Source: Streptomyces sp. NBS 14/10 (GTDB lineage: Bacteria > Actinomycetota > Actinomycetes > Streptomycetales > Streptomycetaceae). Taken from it: DNA of 64,000 nt. Under the pieces are notes generated by a model. The model was not told the origin of the DNA. It was given only the letters and a program-made list of their open reading frames with translations, and did no database searches. This document shows, in pieces, positions 57,337 through 64,000 of the stretch. Numbering within the stretch: position 1 is the stretch's first letter; the number at the start of each line of letters is the position of its first letter. The stretch lies in contig NZ_NCSM01000007.1 in the NCBI RefSeq assembly GCF_002224125.1, positions 793,371-857,370 on the forward strand, read 5' to 3'. The translations under genes were made by a program, and so were the position numbers.

Positions 57337-58452
57337 ATGGCGACGATCGACACGCGCACGACCCATGTTGTCCCTCTGGATCATCCCCTCGCGCGGCAGC
57401 CCGCCGCCGCGGGCTCCAAGGCCGCGCATCTGGCCCGCGCGGCCGGTGCGGGACTCCCCGTCCTGCCCGGTTCTGTGATCCTTCACAGCTCCGAGTCCGA
57501 GACACCGGACGAGGACGGGTTGACCACGCAGCAGGCGTGGCGCGAGCTGTCCGCCGACGGGACCCGCCCGCTGGTCGTACGGTCCTCCTCGCCGCAGGAG
57601 GACACCCATGAGTCCTCCATGGCCGGGCAGTCCGCATCCGTCCTCGACGTACGCGGCTGGGACGCCTTCCGCGCGGCCGTACGGACCGTCCTGGACTCCG
57701 CGCGCCGCACCCGGTCCGGTCCCGCGGCGCACATGGCGGTGCTCGTCCAGCCCATGCTCACGGTCCGCGCCGGCGGCGTACTCTTCACCGCGGACCCTCT
57801 GACGGCGCGGCTGGACCGGATGCTGGTCAGCGCTGTGGACGGCGGACCCGACACACTGGTCAGCGGCGCGCGGTCCGGCACCGACTACCACCTCACGCGG
57901 CGCGGCAGGCTGCTGCGTACGGAGCCGCCGGGCGGCGCGGCCGCCGACCAGAGCCGCCCCATCACCGGGCTGGCCGCCCGCCCGGCGCGCGGCGCCAGCC
58001 TGCTCGGGGACGGCTACCGACGGCTGGCGCGGCTGCGCTTCACCACCGTCGTCGACCTGCGCGCCGAGGACCTGACGGCCCGGCAGCTCGCGTTGCCGGA
58101 GCGGGCCGGGCCGCGGGTGGTCCGGCTTCCGATCCGGGACGGTCAGACGCCCGAGCCCGGCGAGGTCGACCGCTTCCTTGACGTCGTCCGCAATGCCCCC
58201 GGCCGGGTGTTCGTCCACTGTGGCGCGGGGGTGGGCCGTACGGGCACGATGTCCGCCGCGTATCTGGTCCGTACGGGCGAGCAGACCGGCCCCGCGGCCG
58301 CCCGCCGCAACCTGGCCGTCGGCCCGCCCTCGCTGGAGCAGATCTGCTACGCGCTCACCCTCACCCCCGACCGGGCCGCCCAGCCGCCGCTGCCGGTCGT
58401 GGCGCTCAGCCGTTTGATCGACGCCCCGCGCCGCATCTGGTCGAGATTGTGA
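57337..58452 (+). CDS. PEP-synthase-like N-terminal domain fused to a tyrosine/dual-specificity phosphatase domain
   Basis: A 371-residue fusion. Residues 1-185 resemble the start of the pyruvate-phosphate dikinase/PEP synthase ATP-grasp domain (GSKAAHLARAAGAGLPVLPG, PLVVRSSSPQEDTHESSMAG, AVLVQPMLTVRAGGVLFTAD) but stop well short of its full length. Residues 200-350 are a cysteine phosphatase: TTVVDLRAEDLTARQLALP, RVVRLPIRDGQTPEPGEV with a possible acid Asp, and the P-loop VFVHCGAGVGRTGTMSAAYL (HCxxGxxRT). The start is ATG 57337. The truncated ATP-grasp part probably cannot make PEP; binding or regulation is more likely. The substrate is unknown. Confidence 0.75.
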   Translation: MATIDTRTTHVVPLDHPLARQPAAAGSKAAHLARAAGAGLPVLPGSVILHSSESETPDEDGLTTQQAWRELSADGTRPLVVRSSSPQEDTHESSMAGQSASVLDVRGWDAFRAAVRTVLDSARRTRSGPAAHMAVLVQPMLTVRAGGVLFTADPLTARLDRMLVSAVDGGPDTLVSGARSGTDYHLTRRGRLLRTEPPGGAAADQSRPITGLAARPARGASLLGDGYRRLARLRFTTVVDLRAEDLTARQLALPERAGPRVVRLPIRDGQTPEPGEVDRFLDVVRNAPGRVFVHCGAGVGRTGTMSAAYLVRTGEQTGPAAARRNLAVGPPSLEQICYALTLTPDRAAQPPLPVVALSRLIDAPRRIWSRL

Positions 58453-58510
58453 TGATCGCACCCGGAAGGTGATCACCACACGCGACGAATGGGAAGGCGG
58501 GAGCGGCGGC

Positions 58511-59341
58511 ATGCGCGTGATGACGTGGAATGTGTGGTGGCGGTTCGGCCCGTGGGAGCGGCGCCGGGAAGCCATCCTCGCCGTCCTCCGCTCGGTGCGG
58601 CCGGATGTGCTCGGGCTGCAGGAGGTGTGGGCGGACGGCGACGAAAACCTCGCGGGCTGGCTCGCGCAGCGGCTCGGCATGCACTGGACCTGGGCCGCCT
58701 CCGACTCCCCCCAGAAGTGGCAGCGCCGTATCGGAGACCCGACCGTCGACTTCGGCAACGCGGTGCTCAGCCGCTGGCCCATCGCCGAGCGGGACGTGGC
58801 GCGGCTGCCGGCCGCGGGCGGCCCGGACGACGGGCGGCTGGCCCTGTACGCCCTGGTGGACGCGCCCGGCCACCCCGCGCCGTTCTTCACCACCCACCTC
58901 AACGCCGACCCGCACGAGTCCGCGGTCCGCTGTGCCCAGGTCACCGCCCTGGCCCGCTTCATCGCCGAGCGCCGCGGCGCCGGTCCCTTCCCGCCGGTGG
59001 TCACCGGGGACTACAACGCCTGGCCGGACTCCGACGAGATGCGGCTGCTCGGCGGATACCGTACGGCCCCGGCCGTCCCCGGGCAGGTCCTCCTGGACGT
59101 CTGGGAGTACGCCGACCCGGCGGCGCCGTGGGCCACCTGGGACGCCGCCAACCCGTACGTCGCCCGGACCTTCGAGCCGAGCGCGCGTATCGACTACATC
59201 CACGTCGGCCCGCCGGGACCCGACGGGCTCGGCCACGTACGCTCCGTACGCCGCGCGGGCGACGGACCTGTCGAGGAGGTCGGCGTCTGGCCCTCCGACC
59301 ACGCGGCGGTCGTGGCGGAGCTGGCGACGGGCAACTGGTAG
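58511..59341 (+). CDS. Endonuclease/exonuclease/phosphatase-family protein
   Basis: A 276-residue EEP-fold protein. Motifs are RVMTWNVWWRFGPW, VLGLQEVWAD (metal-binding Glu), TTHLNADPHESAVRCAQV, VVTGDYNAWPDSDEMR (D and N) and the final WPSDHAAVVAEL (Asp-His). The order matches Mg-dependent phosphodiesterases/nucleases of the family. The start ATG 58511 has GGGAG upstream. No signal peptide is seen, so it should act in the cytosol. The substrate cannot be told. Confidence 0.85.
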   Translation: MRVMTWNVWWRFGPWERRREAILAVLRSVRPDVLGLQEVWADGDENLAGWLAQRLGMHWTWAASDSPQKWQRRIGDPTVDFGNAVLSRWPIAERDVARLPAAGGPDDGRLALYALVDAPGHPAPFFTTHLNADPHESAVRCAQVTALARFIAERRGAGPFPPVVTGDYNAWPDSDEMRLLGGYRTAPAVPGQVLLDVWEYADPAAPWATWDAANPYVARTFEPSARIDYIHVGPPGPDGLGHVRSVRRAGDGPVEEVGVWPSDHAAVVAELATGNW

Positions 59342-59368
59342 CCCACCCGCCGCCTCCGGCCACACGGC

Positions 59369-60169
59369 CTACTGCTCCGCCACCGGCTTGCCGCCCTCCA
59401 GGAGCGTCTTCAGGGCCGAGAGGATCATCACCCAGCCGCCGCTCACGCCCTCCAGCATCTTGCTGTCCAGGCTGTCGAACCCGTCGTGCGTGATGGTCAG
59501 CTTCACACCCATCTCCGGCACCTCCGCCGGCTCGATGTCGAAGGCGACCCTGGACTTCTCCTTGCGGGCCTCCTCGTATTCCTCGTCCGAGCCGAACAGT
59601 TCCCGGTGCATCGGGAAGATCCGGTGCCAGCTGTACGCGAGCCGCTTGCCCGGCTCCGCCTCCAGCACCTGCTGGTCCAGGTCCTCGTAATCCCCGTCGG
59701 GGCCCATTTTCCACAGCACCGGCGACCCCACCTTCCAGTCGGACTTGGGCCCCCAGCCGCCGAAGTACCGCTGGGCGAACTCGGCGTCGGTCAGCGCCTC
59801 GTACAGCCGCTCCGGTGTGGTCTGGATGTAAATCACGTAGACGAATTCGGGCTTGCTCACAGTCGTTCCTTCCAGGGTCCGCTTGAGATGGCCGAGGGCG
59901 CTCAGCCGCCCGCGCTCGTATTTGCCGATCCATCGATCCGATATCTCCTGGATGGGCACCGGATTCAGATAGTGCAGCTTCTCCCGCCCCCGCCGGACGG
60001 CCGTGACCAGGCCGGCCGCCTCCAGTACCGCCAGGTGCTTGCTCACGGCCTGCCGACTCATTTCCAGGCCCTCGCACAGCTCCCGCAGGGTCTGCCCGTT
60101 CCGCGTATGGAGCCGGTCCAGCAGACGCCTGCGACTGGCGTCGGCGAGCGCCCGGAATGCGTCGTCCAT
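59369..60169 (-). CDS. ArsR-type helix-turn-helix fused to SRPBCC (AHSA1-like) domain
   Basis: A 266-residue fusion. Residues 1-95 are an ArsR winged helix: DAFRALADASRRRLLDRL, LRELCEGLEMSRQAVSKHLAVLEAAGLV and the wing RRGREKLHYLNP. Residues 105-265 are an AHSA1/SRPBCC ligand-binding domain: VIYIQTTPERLYEALTDAEF, YFGGWGPKSDWKVGSPVLWK, and an ending GGWVMILSALKTLLEGG. In many actinobacteria these are two adjacent genes; here one. The start is ATG 60169. A perfect inverted repeat upstream is its likely operator. Confidence 0.88.
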   Translation of the reverse strand: MDDAFRALADASRRRLLDRLHTRNGQTLRELCEGLEMSRQAVSKHLAVLEAAGLVTAVRRGREKLHYLNPVPIQEISDRWIGKYERGRLSALGHLKRTLEGTTVSKPEFVYVIYIQTTPERLYEALTDAEFAQRYFGGWGPKSDWKVGSPVLWKMGPDGDYEDLDQQVLEAEPGKRLAYSWHRIFPMHRELFGSDEEYEEARKEKSRVAFDIEPAEVPEMGVKLTITHDGFDSLDSKMLEGVSGGWVMILSALKTLLEGGKPVAEQ

Positions 60170-60196
60170 GTGGTCATCCCTCCGTCGACCCAGAAT

Positions 60197-60214
60197 GGCA
60201 ACCATCCGGTTGCC
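60197..60214. promoter_or_regulatory. ArsR-type operator
   Basis: GGCAACC-ATCC-GGTTGCC, a perfect 7-bp inverted repeat 28 bases upstream of the ArsR-SRPBCC start, is typical of autoregulated ArsR-SRPBCC genes. Confidence 0.75.
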
Positions 60215-60437
60215 TGTCAACCCGCGGCGGATCTGTCCGGGACGTCAAGGACGACCGCCGCGCACCTCTCTGACCAGGCAGGACGTTGCCGGACAGGGGC
60301 CGGACGGCAGCAGACTGTCCGGGACGCCGTCCATCCGTTGTTCCGCCCGGTCCGCGTTGGTAGGCATTGATTGCCGGCATTCACACGGCATCACGGTCTG
60401 CTCGATCTCGACGAGCTGGAAAACGGGGAGAAGAGAG

Positions 60438-61316
60438 TTGACGGCCATCAAGACAGCCATGAAAAGCGAGGGTGAAACGGCGGCCCTCTCGACCATCGAC
60501 CGGGACCCACGCGCGGCGGAATCGCTCATGCTCTTCAGAGTTCTCGGCCCCATGAAAGTCCTCGGCGGAGACGAACCGTCCTCGCCACTCCGGCGAGCCA
60601 TTCTCACCGCCCTTCTGCTCCGCGGCGGACAGGCCATCACCATCGCCGAGTTCACCGAACTGCTGTGGGATGAGCCGCCCGCCTCCGCCGCGGCCAACAT
60701 CCGCAGTCACCTCACGGCGCTGCGCCGCGACCTCGACGACATCGAACCGGGCCTGAGCCGACGGGTGCGGACCTGCCGCGGCAGCCTCAGCGGCTACGCG
60801 CTGGACGTCGCCCCCGAGGAGTTCGACGTACCGATGTTCATGGTGTCCGCCCGGCACGGCCGCAACCTGCTGCTGCGCGGCCACGCGGACCGGGCGGTGG
60901 CCGCGCTGGAGAAGACGGTGGCGCTGTGGCGCGGTCCGTTCGGTCCGAGCCTGCCCCCGACCCGCTGGTTCGGCGCGCATGTCGCCGGGCTCAACAGCGC
61001 GCGCTTCGACGCGTACCAGGACCTGTTCACCGCCGCCGTCCTGGCCGACCGCACCGAAACGCTTTCCTATCGGATCGAGAGCGCCATCGCCGAGGCGCCC
61101 TATCGGCAGCGCTTCTGGGAGCTGTTGTCGGCGGTGCACTGCATCAACGGCGATGCCGTCGGCGCCCTGGACGTCATCGGGCGGTGTCAACGCCTGTTCG
61201 CCGACGACCTGGGGCTGGACCTGCCGCCGAACGTCGCGGCGATGCGGACCGCGGCGCTGAACTGGGACCGCGCGGAGGCCCAGCGTCTCGTGGGGGCCCT
61301 GGCGCCGGCCGCCTGA
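60438..61316 (+). CDS. SARP-type (OmpR-like HTH + BTAD) regulator of the lanthipeptide cluster
   Basis: A 292-residue regulator. After about 30 unstructured residues comes an OmpR-like winged helix (MLFRVLGPMKVLGG, LRRAILTALLLRGGQAITIA, WDEPPASAAANIRSHLTAL). The BTAD helical domain follows (FDVPMFMVSARHGRNLLLRG, ALWRGPFGPSLPPTRWFGAH, RQRFWELLSAVHCINGDAVG). The start is TTG 60438, 7 bases after GGGGAG; ATG 60459 is an alternative. Only the small SARP core is present, without an NTPase extension. It lies 197 bases before the precursor genes and probably activates them. Its DNA sites were not identified. Confidence 0.88.
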   Translation: MTAIKTAMKSEGETAALSTIDRDPRAAESLMLFRVLGPMKVLGGDEPSSPLRRAILTALLLRGGQAITIAEFTELLWDEPPASAAANIRSHLTALRRDLDDIEPGLSRRVRTCRGSLSGYALDVAPEEFDVPMFMVSARHGRNLLLRGHADRAVAALEKTVALWRGPFGPSLPPTRWFGAHVAGLNSARFDAYQDLFTAAVLADRTETLSYRIESAIAEAPYRQRFWELLSAVHCINGDAVGALDVIGRCQRLFADDLGLDLPPNVAAMRTAALNWDRAEAQRLVGALAPAA

Positions 61317-61513
61317 CGCCTGACGCCTCACACCGACACCCGATACCCGATACCCGGCGCCCGACGCCTGTGCGGGCCGTATGCACGGCCTGTGCGCGAA
61401 CCCCGCTCTTCGCGATGCGGCCAGTCAACAACGGCCTCGCAGAATGAATTCACGGGCCGCCGGAGCAGCGGGGCAACCGGGGCCCGTATTCAATCCGACG
61501 AAGGAGAAAGAAA

Positions 61514-61717
61514 ATGCGTGAGGAATTCGAGGGAGACCTTCCCCTCATGGAAGAGCTCGCGGAGCAGGACTTCCACGACGCCGCACAGAACGGCGGCACG
61601 ATCGGCCCGGAGCAACTGGCCCCCCTCATCATGCGCGTCAGTGCGCACTACGGAGGGAAAGGCGGGTTCGGAATGTTCTGCACCCTGACCAAGGAATGCC
61701 AGCCCAACTGCAACTGA
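61514..61717 (+). CDS. Two-component lantibiotic precursor, alpha type (CTLTKEC)
   Basis: A 67-residue precursor. The acidic leader (residues 1-28) ends in NGG, a double-glycine cleavage site. The core would be residues 29-67, starting TIGPEQ and ending FCTLTKECQPNCN. The end matches the lipid-II-binding motif of haloduracin-alpha and lichenicidin-alpha (CTLTVECMPSCN-type). Ser43, Thr57 and Thr59 could pair with Cys56, Cys62 and Cys66 to give three thioether rings. There is no N-terminal disulfide pair. The SD GAAGGAG is 8 bases upstream. A later GG at 47-48 is a less likely cleavage site. Confidence 0.9.
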   Translation: MREEFEGDLPLMEELAEQDFHDAAQNGGTIGPEQLAPLIMRVSAHYGGKGGFGMFCTLTKECQPNCN

Positions 61718-61743
61718 CGAACCAAACACAGAAGGGAATTGCC

Positions 61744-61944
61744 ATGCAGAAGGACACCGACATCCTCGGCGCATGGGACGAAACCGAGCTCGTCGAACTG
61801 AGCGAGGCGGACGTCCATGGGGGCACCGGGCCCGCGTGCGTCGCCACCGGCCTCATCCTCGGCATCACCGCCATCCAGGCCGGGGTCGCCACCGCGGTCT
61901 CCGCCGCGTTCTGCCCCACCACCAAGTGCAGCAGCAGGTGCTGA
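61744..61944 (+). CDS. Two-component lantibiotic precursor, beta type (CPTTKC)
   Basis: A 66-residue precursor, 26 bases after the alpha gene. The acidic leader has ELVELSEADVHGG, with cleavage after Gly27. The 39-residue core starts TGPACVATG, has a hydrophobic middle (LILGITAIQAGVATAVSAAF) and ends CPTTKCSSRC, almost identical to the end of lichenicidin-beta and close to haloduracin-beta. Cys32, Cys57, Cys62 and Cys66 allow four rings with upstream Thr/Ser. Thr28 at core position 1 could become a 2-oxobutyryl cap. The pair strongly indicates a synergistic two-peptide lantibiotic. Confidence 0.92.
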   Translation: MQKDTDILGAWDETELVELSEADVHGGTGPACVATGLILGITAIQAGVATAVSAAFCPTTKCSSRC

Positions 61945-61986
61945 GCGCCGGGTGCCCGGTTCGGTGAGTGCGTAACGCATCGCGGT

Positions 61987-62019
61987 GGAACGGGGGCCCG
62001 CGTACGGGCCCCCGGTTCC
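61987..62019 (+). terminator. Attenuator-like hairpin between precursors and lanM
   Basis: GGAAC then GGGGGCCCG (61987-62000) pair with CGGGCCCCC then GGTTCC (62005-62019) around a CGTA loop, a very stable stem with one bulge. In lanthipeptide operons such hairpins limit readthrough so that precursor is made in excess of synthetase. Confidence 0.75.
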
Positions 62020-62071
62020 GCCCCGTCCGCCGAATCCGGCGCGCCCGCATGAATATGGAGTATGACGAGTC

Positions 62072-64000
62072 GTGAAAACCACAGCCCCGTACTATCCGGA
62101 ACTGAGCGAAGCCCAGCTTTCGGATTCCATTGCGCCGCTGGCGCAATTCGACGCACAGACCCTGGAAGTATTCCGAGACATCGCAAGCCCCCGGGCCGCC
62201 GGATCCCCGGGCGCCGCCACGCGCGGCGCGGCCGCACAGTGGTGCGCGGCCCCCGAGCGCTACCCGTTCCAGAGGATCATCAGAAACGCCGCCGCCTCGC
62301 TCGCGGACCCCGATCCGGTCGCATCGTTCGCGCCGCTGTTCGCCGATCCCCCGGCTGCGCTGCGGCAGTTGCTTGAGCGCGCCGAGGCCCGGCTGCGCGA
62401 GGTGTGCACCAGGCCGTTGGTCGCCGCCATCAACCACGCACGCCGGCACGGTCGGCTCATGGGCGCGGACCCGGCTCTGCGCTACCAGCATTTCGTCGAC
62501 CAGTCGATCCGCGGGTCCTTCGAGGAACTGAGCGGCCTGTCGTTTCCCGTACTGCGGGATGTCACGCGTGTCGTACTGACCTACGAGGCGCACAACTTCC
62601 GGGAGCTCTGCCAGCGGCTCACGGCCGACCGGGACGCGATCGCCGCCACCTTCGGCATCGACCCGGCGGACCAGGTCGTCTCCTGCGGGTTCGCCGACGG
62701 CGACGCGCACCACCAGGGCCGCAGCGTGTCCGTCCTGGAGTTCCGGTCCGGCAGGAAGCTGGCCTACAAGCCGCGGGACGTGTCGTGCGAGGCCGCGTAC
62801 GCCGTCATCGCCCGCGAGGCCAACGACTGGCTGGGCACCTCCCTGGTCGCCGCCAAGGTCCTGGAGCGGGCCGGCTATGGATACGTGGAGTACGTGGCGG
62901 CGGAGGACGTCGCCGATATCTCCGCAGGGTTCATGCGGGCCAGTGGCGAGCTCGCCGCCGTGATGTACCTGCTCAACGCGCAGGACATGCATTTCGAGAA
63001 TGTCGTGGCCACCCGCCGCGGCCCGGTGCCGATCGATCTGGAGACGATCCTCCAGCCCGTCCGGCTCCACCTCGGTACGCCCGCCGAGACTCCGGACAAC
63101 GCCCATCACAGGATCACCCAGTCGGTCTACGGCATCGGGATCCTGCCCCTGCTCATGGGCGGCCGGGACGAGGACTCCGGCTATGTCGACCTCGGCTTTC
63201 TCGGCGAACAGGGCGGCGGCGAATCGCCGTTCAAGTCATTCCAGCTCGAGGCTCCGTTCACCGACGAGGTGCGACTGACGCTGGGCAAGCAGGCGGCGGA
63301 GCAACGGCAGACGGTCGTGGGGACGCTCGGTCAGGACGAGGTCCACGCACTGGGCGAGGGGATGGCGGCCGGATTCGTCCGGGTGTGCCGCGCGGTGATG
63401 TCGGACAAGGAGCGCTGGACGGCGCTGGTACGCAAGGCCGCCGCGGGTGTGCGCGTGCGCTACCTCCACCATCCGACGATGGTGTACGCGCAGACGCTGC
63501 GTACGGCGTCGAGTGCCCGGGCCATGAGCGACCGCGCGTCCTATCTGGCGGCGCTGAAACGGGTGGCCATCGCCAGCCAGTCCGCCGCGCGCGCGATCGT
63601 CCGCTCCGAGCTGCGGCAGCTCGCGGGGCGCGACATCCCCTACTTCACCGTCGCCGCGGCGGACGTGGCCCTCATGGACGGCGAGGGCGCCGAGGTCGGG
63701 GCGGTGCTCACCACATCGCCACTCGATCTGGCCGCGGCGAAGGTCACCGCCCTGACCGAGTTCGAGATGAGCGAGCAGCTGAGGCTCATCCACTCCGCCT
63801 TCTCCTGCCGCTTCCCCGACGACCATCTGGCCTCGGCCGACGACTTCGAAGCCCCGCTGCCCGGCGCCACGGCGGGCGGGCGGCCGACGGGGGACCCGGG
63901 CGACACGCTCGCCGGGGTCGTGACCCGGCTGTGCGACACCATGGTCGCCTCGGCCCTGCCCGACCGGTACGCCGATCTTCCCCACACCTGGATCGGCCCG
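62072..64000 (+). CDS. lanM: Class II lanthipeptide synthetase LanM (partial, N-terminal 643 codons)
   Basis: The frame is open from GTG 62072 to the window end. The visible part is the LanM dehydratase domain (DUF4135): KLAYKPRDVSCEAAYAVIAR with Lys at about residue 233, LLNAQDMHFENVVATRRGPV with His at about 307, and PIDLETILQP at about 321. These are phosphorylation and elimination residues that dehydrate Ser/Thr. The zinc cyclase domain lies beyond the window. It should modify one or both precursors upstream. SD GGAG is 11 bases upstream, a little far; ATG 62062 is out of frame. Confidence 0.93.
   Translation, partial: MKTTAPYYPELSEAQLSDSIAPLAQFDAQTLEVFRDIASPRAAGSPGAATRGAAAQWCAAPERYPFQRIIRNAAASLADPDPVASFAPLFADPPAALRQLLERAEARLREVCTRPLVAAINHARRHGRLMGADPALRYQHFVDQSIRGSFEELSGLSFPVLRDVTRVVLTYEAHNFRELCQRLTADRDAIAATFGIDPADQVVSCGFADGDAHHQGRSVSVLEFRSGRKLAYKPRDVSCEAAYAVIAREANDWLGTSLVAAKVLERAGYGYVEYVAAEDVADISAGFMRASGELAAVMYLLNAQDMHFENVVATRRGPVPIDLETILQPVRLHLGTPAETPDNAHHRITQSVYGIGILPLLMGGRDEDSGYVDLGFLGEQGGGESPFKSFQLEAPFTDEVRLTLGKQAAEQRQTVVGTLGQDEVHALGEGMAAGFVRVCRAVMSDKERWTALVRKAAAGVRVRYLHHPTMVYAQTLRTASSARAMSDRASYLAALKRVAIASQSAARAIVRSELRQLAGRDIPYFTVAAADVALMDGEGAEVGAVLTTSPLDLAAAKVTALTEFEMSEQLRLIHSAFSCRFPDDHLASADDFEAPLPGATAGGRPTGDPGDTLAGVVTRLCDTMVASALPDRYADLPHTWIGP

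Overview
The window is actinobacterial chromosome, almost certainly Streptomyces. It is GC-rich with strong third-position GC bias, uses GTG and TTG starts often, and carries typical streptomycete neighbourhoods: copZ-copA next to citrate synthase and a RecD-type helicase, a SARP regulator, IS605-type TnpB, and paired dynamin-like GTPases. No plasmid or phage backbone, CRISPR array or replication origin was seen.

Layout. 1-2290: two overlapping minus-strand dynamin-like GTPase genes, the downstream one cut by the window edge. 2670-2742: tRNA-Arg(TCT). 2816-5359: MarR regulator, a deazaflavin reductase-hemerythrin fusion and a zinc alcohol dehydrogenase. 5455-6754: FluC-DUF190-FluC. 6780-11287: LysR regulator divergent from a three-gene succinate dehydrogenase operon. 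11370-12551: chloramphenicol-type MFS exporter. 12746-13003: a dense set of helices that looks like an unassigned structured RNA gene. 13161-16135: YdbS/YdbT-like PH-domain membrane proteins and a TetR regulator. 16161-22926: FUSC transporter, a secreted protein, a lipoprotein, and a large membrane protein with a periplasmic-binding-protein ectodomain.

23029-35029 is a complete myo-inositol utilisation locus. A CUT2 ABC transporter imports the sugar. IolG oxidises it, IolE dehydrates, IolD opens the ring, IolB isomerises and IolC phosphorylates. A Cgl0159-type (beta/alpha)8 protein probably does the aldolase step and IolA finishes it. A shared promoter-proximal motif links the transporter and iolE-iolG transcripts. 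35530-40435 is a broken sugar locus: GH4 glycosidase, DeoR regulator and PfkB kinase, then a decayed IS605/TnpB element and scraps of a sugar ABC transporter. 40436-43581: MMPL exporter and divergent TetR. 43662-46512: CsoR-type site, copper chaperone and copper ATPase. 46989-50756: citrate synthase and RecD2-like helicase. 50891-56968: a ribose operon with a LacI repressor, a fused permease-binding protein, kinase and pyranase. 57337-60169: a PEP-synthase-like/tyrosine-phosphatase fusion, an endonuclease/exonuclease/phosphatase-family protein and an ArsR-SRPBCC fusion.

From 60438 to the end is the start of a class II lanthipeptide cluster: SARP regulator, two precursors with the alpha and beta signatures of two-component lantibiotics (CTLTKEC and CPTTKC), an attenuator-like hairpin, and the first 643 codons of a LanM synthetase. 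The strongest candidates for something undescribed are the structured RNA near 12.75-13.0 kb, the repeat-bearing GTPase pair, the PEP-domain/phosphatase fusion and this two-component lantibiotic.
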